From Rhodoplanes sp049284695 (GTDB lineage: Bacteria > Pseudomonadota > Alphaproteobacteria > Rhizobiales > Xanthobacteraceae): a stretch of DNA of 64,000 nt. The position numbers and the translations under genes are program-made. The notes below the pieces were generated by a model. That model was given only the letters and a program-made list of their open reading frames with translations. It was not told the DNA's origin and searched no databases. Shown one piece after another: positions 17,728 to 26,200 of the stretch (position 1 is the first letter of the stretch; each line of letters opens with the position of its first letter). The stretch lies in contig JBAPYK010000024.1 in the NCBI GenBank assembly GCA_049284695.1, forward strand, positions 13,094 through 77,093, given 5' to 3'.

Positions 17728-18750
17728 TCAAGCCGTTACGACAGGATCGCGCCAGCGGCGCCCCACGCCGATCGAGGCGCCCGAAACGCTGACAATCGGA
17801 TCCGAAACACTTTCTCGCGAGCCGCCTAGAACATATCGAGGCAGCGCCGTCAGATGGGCTGCGTGGCGTGGGAAAATGTTGCCCCTTCTGGTTGTCACTG
17901 CGGTGGAATACCCGGCGCGCGCCGCGAACTCGAACTCCCTGGATCCGCACGCCTTGCTCGAACCGAATGGATAGGCGAAGTGATCGGCCGCAATACCGAG
18001 TTCGCCGGTCAGCCGTCGACGCACATCGATCGTCTCGGCGAGTGCTCGGTCTTCGTTCAAATCTGCGAGCGAGTGGTGGTTGACCGTGTGGGCGCCGATC
18101 GTGACGAGCGGATTCGAGCTCAGCTTCCGCAGTTCGTCCCAACCAAGAAAATAGGCCTCGCACAAGACCTCATCCGAAATCAGCGAGGGCCGCAGGATCT
18201 CGTCCACAAACGCCTTGTTCCTCTCGATGTCGTCGTGGATCCAAGTGACGAGCCGGCGATACGCAGCGGCCCTCTCGTCTGCGCTCGCGAGCGAAAAATG
18301 CTGCGTCCTACCATCGATATCGACGGACACCGCGCGTCGCCGGCGTAGGCCTTCCTCCAGCCGCAGCCACCAGACATCCAATGTCCTGTCGGGGGCAGCA
18401 GTGGTGACGTAGATTGTCGCAGGGACGCCGAGACGTTGCAGCACCGGAAGAGCCAAGGCAACGTTGTCTCTATAGCCGTCGTCGAATGTCAGCGCGGCGA
18501 ATCGCTTCCCGCGGCAACCCTGCACGATACGGTTCTTCACTTCGTCCATCGATACGAAATCGATGCCGACCGCCCGCATGGCGATGATCGCCCGCTCCAG
18601 GAAGTCAGCCGTGATGGTGAGGTCCACGGCTGCGCTGTCGCATTTGGCCGGGACCACCCGGTGCATCATGAAAATGGTTCCGAGCCCTCCATAGATCGGC
18701 CGGAACAGGCGGTGTAATCCCGACCGGTGCACAATGGCCGCCCGGTTCAT
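17728..18750 (-). CDS. polysaccharide deacetylase (NodB/CE4 family)
   Basis: Metal-dependent polysaccharide deacetylase of 340 residues. The frame is open upstream to 19098, but ATG at 18750 begins the protein-like part. The NodB motifs are visible: TFDDGYRDN with catalytic/metal Asp90-Asp91, H221-x3-H225 in GAHTVNHHSL, and FAYPFGS later. There is no signal peptide, although a hydrophobic YGGLGTIFMMHRVV segment near the N-terminus is typical of exopolysaccharide-type members. It follows a GT2 gene on the same strand with a 179-base gap, suggesting joint action on a surface glycan. Confidence 0.9.
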   Translation of the reverse strand: MNRAAIVHRSGLHRLFRPIYGGLGTIFMMHRVVPAKCDSAAVDLTITADFLERAIIAMRAVGIDFVSMDEVKNRIVQGCRGKRFAALTFDDGYRDNVALALPVLQRLGVPATIYVTTAAPDRTLDVWWLRLEEGLRRRRAVSVDIDGRTQHFSLASADERAAAYRRLVTWIHDDIERNKAFVDEILRPSLISDEVLCEAYFLGWDELRKLSSNPLVTIGAHTVNHHSLADLNEDRALAETIDVRRRLTGELGIAADHFAYPFGSSKACGSREFEFAARAGYSTAVTTRRGNIFPRHAAHLTALPRYVLGGSRESVSDPIVSVSGASIGVGRRWRDPVVTA

Positions 18751-18929
18751 CTCGTCAACTCCGAGACCTGCCAACCGACGTCGTATGGGAGCTCTTTCGT
18801 GCCCGTGCGCGGCGGGACTCGAAGTCTGCGAAATCGGGCCCCTGCGCCTCGTCGAGCGCTTCTTCGAATTCGCGGCGCGACGTCTCGATCGTCGGTAATC
18901 ATGTCTCGTCGCAGAGTCGCCGCACCGGA

Positions 18930-20012
18930 TTAGGCGGTGCACAAGATGATCGAGGAGGTCGCGAATGTGGAGCTGTGTGCCTTGAGAATCAAATTGCACA
19001 GGGCCGCGGTTAGTCCACAAACGACGCCACCCAATAAAGGCAAAGGTTTCTTCGCTTGGCGAACAGGTTCGAGCCAGGCGTCGGCATTCATTCGCCAATC
19101 GTTCGGAACCACTGCCGCGGCGCGGGCACTTCCGATGCGATCGGTCATCCTAGGGGCGACTAGGGCCGCCGCCGCGCGCGGCAATTCGCGCCACTGCTGA
19201 TGCTTGACGACGAGAGATGCTAAAATTGAGGCGGCCTTCCGACCGCGTCCTGCGCGCAACAATTGTTTCGCGAGATAGCGCTCGTGCATCGCTTCGGCGG
19301 CCTTGGCTTCGCGTTCGTTGGCTGGGGCGCCGTACCGAGCGAAGATGATTTCGCGCCCTTTCCGCATAATATCGACGTTCGTCGAGGCTGTGGCTCGTCC
19401 CTGTCGATAAGCAATCATCGGCCGATCGACCGCCGCAACCGGTGAATGCCGAGCCAATCGAATCCAAAGATCCCAATCTTCTGATCCGGGAAGGGCAGGG
19501 TCGAATCCTCCGACATCTCGCAGGAGCCTCGCTTCGGCAATCACCGACGAGCCGCCGCTTGGTATTACGTTTCGGTTTGTCAAATCGGGAAGAACGTTCC
19601 CGCCCCTGACACGGTGATGCCCGAGAATTCGAAGGTCTTCGTCGACCAGAACACCACCTGTGCAGCCCCACCGAGCGGATTCGGCCGTCAATGCCGATAG
19701 TTGAGCGGCGAGCTTGTCCGGCGCCCATAGATCATCGTCGTCACAAAACGCGACCCACCGCGCAGTCGCGTGTGCGATACCAGCATTTCTTGCAGACGAC
19801 ATGCGCAGCGGGCGGTCGTGATGGACTACCTTGATCCGGCAATCCTGTGCTGCGAGGCGGTCGAGCCACGGCTTGGTTCCGTCCGTAGAGCCATCGTTGA
19901 CGACGACGACCTGGACGGAGACGTCCTGCTGCCCGAGGACCGAGCTAATCGCTCCAGGAAGAAGATGGAGGCGATTGTGGGTAGGGATCACGACGGTCAC
20001 GTCTGCAGGCAT
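18930..20012 (-). CDS. family 2 glycosyltransferase
   Basis: Cytoplasmic GT-A glycosyltransferase of 360 residues from ATG 20012, which follows GGGAGG. The upstream extension to 20087 lacks such a site. It has the GT2 opening VTVVIPTHNR, VVNDGSTDGT near residue 38, the metal-binding acidic run DDDD at residues 91-94, and the acceptor-side GSEDWDLWIRL motif that resembles the ED motif of inverting enzymes. The C-terminal 100 residues are helical with a hydrophobic end (GGVVCGLTAALCNLIL) that may contact the membrane. It is probably co-expressed with the deacetylase downstream. Confidence 0.9.
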   Translation of the reverse strand: MPADVTVVIPTHNRLHLLPGAISSVLGQQDVSVQVVVVNDGSTDGTKPWLDRLAAQDCRIKVVHHDRPLRMSSARNAGIAHATARWVAFCDDDDLWAPDKLAAQLSALTAESARWGCTGGVLVDEDLRILGHHRVRGGNVLPDLTNRNVIPSGGSSVIAEARLLRDVGGFDPALPGSEDWDLWIRLARHSPVAAVDRPMIAYRQGRATASTNVDIMRKGREIIFARYGAPANEREAKAAEAMHERYLAKQLLRAGRGRKAASILASLVVKHQQWRELPRAAAALVAPRMTDRIGSARAAAVVPNDWRMNADAWLEPVRQAKKPLPLLGGVVCGLTAALCNLILKAHSSTFATSSIILCTA

Positions 20013-20544
20013 CGGGCCTCCCTTATCGCTCAAGCGGCGGAGCGGACGAAGTTTCTTGGATACAGTGAAAATCAATGGTACCAGCATTTACTGATATCGT
20101 TGATGAACCGTATCTGGGGCGCGAATCTGATATAACTCAACAAAAAACAGGAACTATAATGCGCATGCCGGGGTTTAAATCCCTCCTCCGGCTCGAACCC
20201 CGAATCGGCGCCGATGAGCGGCTTTGGCGGGTGAGAAATTGACAAACCATTTGATAGCAAAGGCTTGTCACTCATCGCTAGGAAGCGTCACTAATTTCAA
20301 TAAGCTATTTTTGATTAACGGGGCCGCGCTCGAAACGTTCGGCAAAAATACGGAATAGATGCTGGGCCAATCGGGGACGCCCTGATCCGCCGGGCCTAAT
20401 TTTTTCCACAGCAAAAAGGCTGTCGCAAGTCTGGCCGCTCCGCCCTCGCTGGATTACCTTGCCGCCATCTTTGATCGAGCGAATCGACGCGGTTTTGCTC
20501 GTTGCCCACAGTCTTCTTGTTCCTTTGGCGCAGCGGCTGAGTGA
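20013..20544. other. AT-richer intergenic region
   Basis: About 530 bases upstream of the glycosyltransferase gene and downstream of the Kazal protein gene. The segment 20080-20340 is clearly AT-richer than the rest of the window and probably carries the promoter of the glycan genes. A GGGG-TTTAAAT-CCC hairpin near 20167 resembles a T-arm but lacks the conserved C and no tRNA can be built. No gene is supported. Confidence 0.4.
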
Positions 20545-20862
20545 CTAGCCGCTAGACCCGCATGCACCATCTGATTTTTTGCCGACTTTTGCCTGTCGAC
20601 GCTTGCAATCGTTACTGTACGTCTTGCCATCGCACCCACAGACCGGCTGATATCCTTGGGGGCAAAAGTCAGGGACCGCTTCACATCTTCCCAGCACTGC
20701 GGCCGCGCCGCATCGCCCGGGAGTTGGATCGCACCATAGATTTTCGTCGCATTTTATCCCCGCAACCTCGCCACAGTACGATCCCAACCCTGCCGCACAG
20801 AGGTCCCCTGCGGTTTCAATTGCAAGCCCAGCAACGGCTGCCAAAATAATCGACCAACGCAC
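20545..20862 (-). CDS. secreted Kazal-domain protein (putative serine protease inhibitor)
   Basis: A 105-residue protein with a signal peptide (hydrophobic core SIILAAVAGLAIETA). The mature part has eleven cysteines. Residues 60-101 form a Kazal domain: C-x6-C-x7-C, then the family hallmark VCGCDGKTYSNDC and a final Cys at 101. Kazal domains inhibit serine proteases by presenting a loop after the second Cys; here that loop is CPQGYQPV. The upstream half (C22-C51) is a second Cys-rich segment of unknown fold. It is probably disulfide-bonded in the periplasm or outside the cell. It stands alone with large gaps on both sides. Confidence 0.85.
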   Translation of the reverse strand: MRWSIILAAVAGLAIETAGDLCAAGLGSYCGEVAGIKCDENLWCDPTPGRCGAAAVLGRCEAVPDFCPQGYQPVCGCDGKTYSNDCKRRQAKVGKKSDGACGSSG

Positions 20863-21542
20863 GTAACCCTCATCCCATCATGTTTTAAGAGCGCAAATCA
20901 GTAACACATGAGGGGCATGCGCCAAACCGCGAAGGTCGAGGCGACTGGCCGCTTCGAGAGCACGTGCGCCGCGATAGTCAACGCGCCGAGGCGCATTGCA
21001 TCCTCCCACTCTCCCCGAGTTTTCCGCCGTGGATCATGCCCAACAGACTGCAGAGGGAGGAACAACAATACGCCGCGCTGCGGCAAGCGCGGGTCCGGCG
21101 AGCTTCCGGATAACCAGCTCCAACGCTCTGCGTACCCGAGACCCGCCGTCTTGCCCCGAACCTCCGGCTGATGGTGTAGTGCGTCAGCGCTAATTGCCCG
21201 CCACTTGCCTTAATGAGACAGTTCGGGCGACAGTCACATGCGCGTTTTCGCATCCGGGACTGTCCTACAGGCCCCGACCCAAATGGGCGGGGCCTGCCCA
21301 ACCCCGACCAATCATCGACCGGGTTATCCCGATACCTCACTGGCGCCACGTCGGCTTTTGCCCGGACTCGAAACGCCGGCATGTCCGCTCTTACGTCGTT
21401 TTCGGGGGCTTAGAGAACGTCACGGATGCTGATCAATTCCGAGGTTTTTTGAGTACGCGCCCTGGCGCCCCCTCTTTTTAATTGGGATGTGCCGGGCGTA
21501 TGCTCGATGGCTTCTCGTTGATGGAAAAAGGGAGGAAAACCG
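20863..21542. other. intergenic region with one strong hairpin
   Basis: About 680 bases without a convincing gene; small open frames on both strands lack motifs and ribosome sites. A strong inverted repeat is at 21268-21296 (listed separately). The promoter of the CHRD gene should lie within 21400-21540, where a GGAGG ribosome site precedes the ATG. Confidence 0.4.
21268..21296. repeat. strong GC hairpin
   Basis: Perfect 9-bp outer stem (CAGGCCCCG with CGGGGCCTG), a one-base bulge, then a 3-bp inner stem CCC/GGG around AAAT. It is isolated in an intergenic region between genes pointing away from it, with no T-run. Confidence 0.55.
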
Positions 21543-21971
21543 ATGACGTCCTCTTCAATCGTAGGCTTTGGGTTGGCGGCATGCCTCGTCGCCGCGAGTC
21601 CGGCCCTGGCTGAGACAGTTTCCTTTAAGGCCGCACTCAGGGGAAGCAGCGAAGTGCCGGCAAATGACAGCAAAGGCGTGGGCACGGTAACGGCGACTTA
21701 TGACACCGCGACAAGAAGGTTCATTTGGAAAGGCGACTATTCGGGCCTTTCCGGCCCGGCGACGATGGCCCATTTTCACGGGCCGGCCGATCCAGACAAA
21801 AATGCCGGCGTCGTCGTACCGATAACGCCGAGCACAAGTCCATTCGAAGGGACGGCGACTCTAACGGATCCCCAAGCGGCGCAATTGATGGACGGGAAGT
21901 GGTACGTCAATGTCCATACCGCCGCTCATCCGGCCGGGGAAATCCGCGGCCAAGTCGTCAAGGGCAACTGA
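21543..21971 (+). CDS. secreted CHRD-domain protein
   Basis: A 142-residue protein with a signal peptide ending in ALAET. The mature chain is a single CHRD domain: FKAALRGSSEVPAND at the start, HFHGPADPDKNAGVVVPI in the middle and WYVNVHTAAHPAGEIRGQV at the end. The conserved His-rich segments are complete. CHRD domains are beta-sandwich modules first named from chordin; bacterial single-domain forms are secreted proteins without established activity. GGGAGG precedes the ATG. It has no operon partner. Confidence 0.92.
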   Translation: MTSSSIVGFGLAACLVAASPALAETVSFKAALRGSSEVPANDSKGVGTVTATYDTATRRFIWKGDYSGLSGPATMAHFHGPADPDKNAGVVVPITPSTSPFEGTATLTDPQAAQLMDGKWYVNVHTAAHPAGEIRGQVVKGN

Positions 21972-22088
21972 CCGACGAACGATGCCGTTCATTGGCCGCG
22001 CAAGCGCACCGGCGCACGCATGCCAGAAAGCGGCGAAAGGCAGGAGTGGCGCGACTGAGGCGAAGCTAAGCCGACCTCGGCGAATAAC

Positions 22089-22718
22089 TTAACAATACAG
22101 GCGGATCGGATTTGCGGCCGGCGGTAACGGCAGACCCAGCATCCGCGGCGGCTTGAACAGGCTCGATTGGAAATCGACGCAGGCTGCGGCAAAGCTGTGA
22201 CCGTCTGCCATCATCTCCTCGATGAGCGATAGCGGCGTCGGTCGCGAATTTTCCATCGTGCCGACCACCGACCCGAAATCAAAGGTGATCTCCGCCTCGA
22301 ACTTGCGGGCCAGATGCTGCATCCGCTGATTCTCCATCAGACAGCAGACCTGCAGATGCTTGATTCCGCGATTGCGCGCGGAGAGCAGGGTGCGATCGAG
22401 CAGCGCGGAACCGACGCCGTGGCTTTGCCAGGGTTTCTCGATGCTGAATGCGGCCTCGGCCTCCTGCAGGTCGAGGGGGCGGGCAATGCGCATGTCGGCA
22501 GCGCCGCGCAGCACCCCGTCCACGAAGAAGCCATGCACGACCACGTCGGGGCCGTGCGTCGTTGCGGCGTAACTTCGGATTGTATCGTCGGCGATTGCGC
22601 CACAAAAGCGATTGCGACGGCTTTCATGGTCGAGGCGAAGCAGGTGGTCGCGATAGACGCGCGTCTCGACGTTCCACAGCTTCCGAATCAGGCCGGCTTC
22701 GATAAAAACTTGATGCAT
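22089..22718 (-). CDS. GNAT-fold acetyltransferase-like protein
   Basis: A 209-residue cytoplasmic protein with the GNAT pattern: VHGFFVDGVLRGAADMR (strand), then the acetyl-CoA loop region QSHGVGSALLDRTLLSARNRG, and KHLQVCCLMENQRMQHLARKF. The Q/RxxGxG/A cofactor loop reads SHGVGSA, so it is partly conserved. The N-terminal LRLDHESRRNRFCGAI resembles proteins described as GNAT family members acting on small molecules or proteins. Substrate unknown. It is read away from the CHRD gene and separated from the GMC gene by about 290 bases. Confidence 0.8.
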   Translation of the reverse strand: MHQVFIEAGLIRKLWNVETRVYRDHLLRLDHESRRNRFCGAIADDTIRSYAATTHGPDVVVHGFFVDGVLRGAADMRIARPLDLQEAEAAFSIEKPWQSHGVGSALLDRTLLSARNRGIKHLQVCCLMENQRMQHLARKFEAEITFDFGSVVGTMENSRPTPLSLIEEMMADGHSFAAACVDFQSSLFKPPRMLGLPLPPAANPIRLYC

Positions 22719-23011
22719 CGAGGGTCTCCCGCAACTTCATGTGCGGCTTCGCGTTTTCCCCTCGAGCGGCTCCCCTCTTTGCCGGATGTTCATTCATCCG
22801 GTTTTTCTAAATCATTATCCAAGTAGATTATATAGTGGCATAATTAACAATACGTATCGATCCATAGATCGCACTGAAAAAATTGACGAGCGGCGGCTGC
22901 GACACTGGCCCAAGAGCCCGCATCCCCTTCTACTCCTTCCGCTTTCTTCTCTCCGCATCAGGAAAGCAGCGCACGCCCTGATCGCAACCGAGCTTGGCGC
23001 GCAGCCGCGCG

Positions 23012-24445
23012 TCAGCTCATGGACGCGAGCCTTTCTCCGAGCCGCAGTCCCCAGGCATAGATCGTCAGCGCCGGATTGACGCGGCTGGTGCGCGGCAGCA
23101 CGCTGCCATCGGAAATATATAGGCCCTCCATGCCGTGCACTTTGCCGTGAGGATCGACCACGCTTGTCGCCGGGTCGTTGCCGGTAACGAGCGTGCCGAC
23201 CGCGTGCGCCGTGCCCGCAAGCCCGGTCCATTGGCTCGCTCCGGCGAACCCGGCAAACAGGAGCGAGCGCTCGAAGTCGCGGAGACAGGCCTTGTGCTCA
23301 TCGTGTGAATGTTTGATGCGGTCGAACTCGTAATCGAGGATCGGGCGACCGCCGCGGTTCGAAATCACCCGGTTGTCGATGCTCGATCCGTCCTCGGTCG
23401 TGACGAAGAACCCGAGCGCCCGCTTTCCGATCAAGTCGGTGACGAACTCGGGCGTTACCGCCGGCAACTGCGTCGCGAGCAGTTCGCCGTCGATCCAGCC
23501 GAGGCACTGCACCGTCGAGTGCGGATGCTTGTCGTTGTAGAAGATCGCGGTCTTGCGCAGCACGTCGTGATCGCGGAAGAACGAGAAGACGATGAGCGCG
23601 CTGTTGATGTGCATACGGAAATTGCGGCCGATGAGCGCCGCGCAGGGCAGCTTGCCGGCAAGCCCGGTGGCGGCGAAATAATCTTCAAGCAGACGCGGCG
23701 AGGTCATCGCGCCGCAGGAAAGGATGATCTTGCCGCCGCGGAAAGTGCTGCCGTCGGTGCAGACCACACCCTCGATCGCCTCGGGGGCATTGTCCGCATG
23801 CAGGAAAGTCTCGACCTCCTTGTCGAGCAGAAGGCGGAAATTGGGCTCGTTCTCGATCAAATTGATGAAACACTCTTCGGCATCGCCCTTGTATCCGGCG
23901 ACCGAGGCGTAGCCGTCGAAGTGCTTGGCTTCTTTGGGATCGTTGACGATCTCCGGCTTGAGCCCGAGAGGCAGCGGCTCAACCCGCCAATTCGGATCAT
24001 GCGCGATGACCTTGTCGATCACCGATTGGAGTTCCGGCTCGTTCTTGAAATGGTTGACGTGGAGCATGCGCTCGGCTTCGGCGTAATGGGCTTCAAGTTC
24101 GGAAAGCCCGAACGGCCAAGCGAGGCATTGGAAGGCGGGGTCAGCCTCAAACTCGTGCGCAGAAAAGCGCAGCAGCGCCGCGCCGTACCATTTGGTCTTG
24201 CCGCCGAGATTGTAGTGCTCGCCGGTCGGGATAAAGGGCTTGCCGCGCCCATCCTGCCATTCGGTCGTGGTGTAGAAGCGTCCTTCCTTGAACACGATCT
24301 CCGTCGAAAGCGTCGAAGCGTCGCGCGGCAGGCGGTGCCCCTTCTCGAGCATCAACACGCGGTTGCCCGCCTTGACCAACTTGTAGGCGGCGGCTGCGCC
24401 GCCGGCGCCGCTGCCGATTACGATCACGTCCCAATTGTCAGACAT
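23012..24445 (-). CDS. GMC-family FAD oxidoreductase
   Basis: Flavoprotein of 477 residues that oxidises an alcohol or sugar. The FAD-binding motif is VIGSGAGGAAAAYKL near residue 10, and the ADP-binding acidic residue follows in LMLEKG. The C-terminal GMC features are present: the catalytic His region TAHAVGTLVTGNDPATSVVD and the final DGSVLPRTSRVNPALTIYAW. There is no signal peptide, so it is cytoplasmic or membrane-associated. It overlaps the upstream MIP channel gene by 8 bases and is last in a four-gene operon with a glucosidase and a glucose dehydrogenase. An aldose, polyol or gluconate-type substrate fits, but this is inferred. Confidence 0.9.
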   Translation of the reverse strand: MSDNWDVIVIGSGAGGAAAAYKLVKAGNRVLMLEKGHRLPRDASTLSTEIVFKEGRFYTTTEWQDGRGKPFIPTGEHYNLGGKTKWYGAALLRFSAHEFEADPAFQCLAWPFGLSELEAHYAEAERMLHVNHFKNEPELQSVIDKVIAHDPNWRVEPLPLGLKPEIVNDPKEAKHFDGYASVAGYKGDAEECFINLIENEPNFRLLLDKEVETFLHADNAPEAIEGVVCTDGSTFRGGKIILSCGAMTSPRLLEDYFAATGLAGKLPCAALIGRNFRMHINSALIVFSFFRDHDVLRKTAIFYNDKHPHSTVQCLGWIDGELLATQLPAVTPEFVTDLIGKRALGFFVTTEDGSSIDNRVISNRGGRPILDYEFDRIKHSHDEHKACLRDFERSLLFAGFAGASQWTGLAGTAHAVGTLVTGNDPATSVVDPHGKVHGMEGLYISDGSVLPRTSRVNPALTIYAWGLRLGERLASMS

Positions 24446-25271
24446 CGGCTGGTTGTCCTTGGACGGCTGCGGGGGGCTCGAAGCCGGAGTGGATGCAGCG
24501 CGTCACGTAGTTGGGGTTGAGCTTCGGTTGGGTAAAATCGGCCGGGAGGCCGAGCACGTAGGAATGGACGAAGACGGCCGTGAGCATACCGGTGGGCGGC
24601 GCTATGAGATAGACCCAGAACGCCGTCCAAGTGTCGGCAGGCAGCGCCGAAGAAAAGCTGCGCGCCGGATTCATTCCAAACCCCGAATAAGGCGACTCGT
24701 ACAGCACATAAAGAAAGATCAGGCCGCCGGCGACGATGCCGATCAGCTGGTCGAACTTCGAATTGAGCATCACCGCGACGACGAACATGAGGATGAACGC
24801 GATGATCATCTCGCTGAACAGCGCGGCGACCACCCCCTGCGGTCCGGGTACGGTTGCGGCCCAGTTGGCTTGCGGGTCGGCCAGCAACCCGCCGGTCAGC
24901 ACGTAGCTCAGGAGCGAGCCGGCGAGGCCGCCGACGAACTGGAACAGGGCGTAGTATACCGCATCGACGGTGTTGATCTTGCCCATGACCCAGAACGACA
25001 GCGTGAAGGCCGGGTTCATGTGCGCGCCCGAGCGTTTGCCCCAGGGCGAATAAATGATCGCAGCGGCGGTTCCGGCCATCGCCAGCGCCATCAGCGCGCG
25101 CTTCCAGAATTCGTTCTCGATGAGGCCGAAGGTGGGCGAGCGCGGGTCATACAAGAGAACCGTCGCCACGCTCGCCGAGATCATGAACATGCCGAGCGCC
25201 CAGCCCTCGATCGCGTATTCCGGCCAGTGCCGGCGCAACGCTTCCAGCGGACCGAGGGCAGGGACCGGCAT
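24438..25271 (-). CDS. MIP-family channel (aquaporin/glycerol facilitator type)
   Basis: Inner-membrane channel of 277 residues with six hydrophobic helices and both NPA boxes: AHMNPAFTLSF in the first half and GMNPARSFSS in the second. The Arg after the second NPA, part of the selectivity filter, is present. The C-terminus is long and hydrophilic (about 45 residues after the last helix). Lying between a sugar dehydrogenase and a GMC oxidoreductase and overlapping the latter, it may pass a polyol, aldose product or water. The solute cannot be told from these motifs alone. Confidence 0.9.
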   Translation of the reverse strand: MPVPALGPLEALRRHWPEYAIEGWALGMFMISASVATVLLYDPRSPTFGLIENEFWKRALMALAMAGTAAAIIYSPWGKRSGAHMNPAFTLSFWVMGKINTVDAVYYALFQFVGGLAGSLLSYVLTGGLLADPQANWAATVPGPQGVVAALFSEMIIAFILMFVVAVMLNSKFDQLIGIVAGGLIFLYVLYESPYSGFGMNPARSFSSALPADTWTAFWVYLIAPPTGMLTAVFVHSYVLGLPADFTQPKLNPNYVTRCIHSGFEPPAAVQGQPADV

Positions 25272-25277
25272 CTGCGG

Positions 25278-26141
25278 TCAGCCTCCGGTGGCGAAGCCCG
25301 GATAGCACGTCATACCGCCATCCACAAAAATGGTTATGCCATTGATGTAGTCCGCGAGGTCCGAAGCCAGGAACACCGCAACGCATGCGATATCTTCCGG
25401 CTCGCCGATCCGCTTATAGGGAACGAGCGTCATCAGCGCGTCATAGGCCTCCGGAGTATTCCAGGCCTTGGTGTTGATCGGCGTGCGGATCGCGCCCGGA
25501 CCGATCGCATTGACCCGGATGCGGTCGGGCGCGAGCTCCTGGGCGAGGGTCTTCATCATCATATGGATGCCGCCCTTGGAGGTGGCGTAATTCACGTGCC
25601 CGGCCCACGGGATCACCTCATGCACCGAACTCATGCAGATGATCTTGCCGGCGGCGACCGACACGTCCTTGCGGACACCGCGTCGCAGAAATTCCTTTAC
25701 GGCGGCGCGTGCACACAGCCATTGGCCCGTGAGGTTGACGCCCAGAACGGTATTCCACTGGGCCATGGTCATATTGACGAGGGCGGAATCTCGCTGCAGG
25801 CCGGCATTAGCGACCAGAATGTCGATCGTGCCGAAATGGTCGATCGCCTGCTTGAACATGGCGTCGACCTCGGCTTCGTTCGACACGTCCGCCTTGATGG
25901 CGATCCCCTTGCGGCCCTCCGCCTCGATCGCCTTGATCACCTTGTCGGTTTCGCCGACCACATAGTTCACCACCACGTCTGCGCCGGCGCGCGCCATGCC
26001 GATCGCAACCGCCTGGCCGATGCCCGAATTGGCGCCGGTCACGAGGGCGATCTGCCCGGTCAGCAGCTTTGGGATGCTTTTGTAGTTCGGCAGATCCGTA
26101 TTGAACGGCGTCGCAGCAGTCGGTGCAGCCATGGTGCCCAT
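25278..26141 (-). CDS. SDR oxidoreductase, glucose 1-dehydrogenase-like
   Basis: Short-chain dehydrogenase of 287 residues with a cofactor motif TGANSGIGQAVA near residue 36, NAGLQRD, and the active-site YATSKGG. The segments SSVHEVIPW and RVNAIGPGAIRTPIN closely follow Bacillus-type glucose 1-dehydrogenase, which oxidises beta-D-glucose to gluconolactone. It has an N-terminal extension of about 30 residues compared with that enzyme. The stop lies 6 bases before the MIP gene and the start 59 bases after the glucosidase-like gene. Its product could feed from the glucosidase. Confidence 0.9.
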   Translation of the reverse strand: MGTMAAPTAATPFNTDLPNYKSIPKLLTGQIALVTGANSGIGQAVAIGMARAGADVVVNYVVGETDKVIKAIEAEGRKGIAIKADVSNEAEVDAMFKQAIDHFGTIDILVANAGLQRDSALVNMTMAQWNTVLGVNLTGQWLCARAAVKEFLRRGVRKDVSVAAGKIICMSSVHEVIPWAGHVNYATSKGGIHMMMKTLAQELAPDRIRVNAIGPGAIRTPINTKAWNTPEAYDALMTLVPYKRIGEPEDIACVAVFLASDLADYINGITIFVDGGMTCYPGFATGG

Positions 26142-26200
26142 CCTCCCTTTCTGCAGACCGCGCGATGAACCGCGGTCGTTCGGTCATTCGCCTGAACGCG

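Noticed and set aside
20160..20200. tRNA T-arm-like hairpin with TTTAAAT loop
   Set aside because: The conserved C of the T-loop is missing and no acceptor or anticodon stem can be drawn.
24435..26168. 577-codon plus-strand frame opposite the MIP and SDR genes
   Set aside because: Antisense shadow; the minus-strand genes have complete catalytic and NPA motifs.
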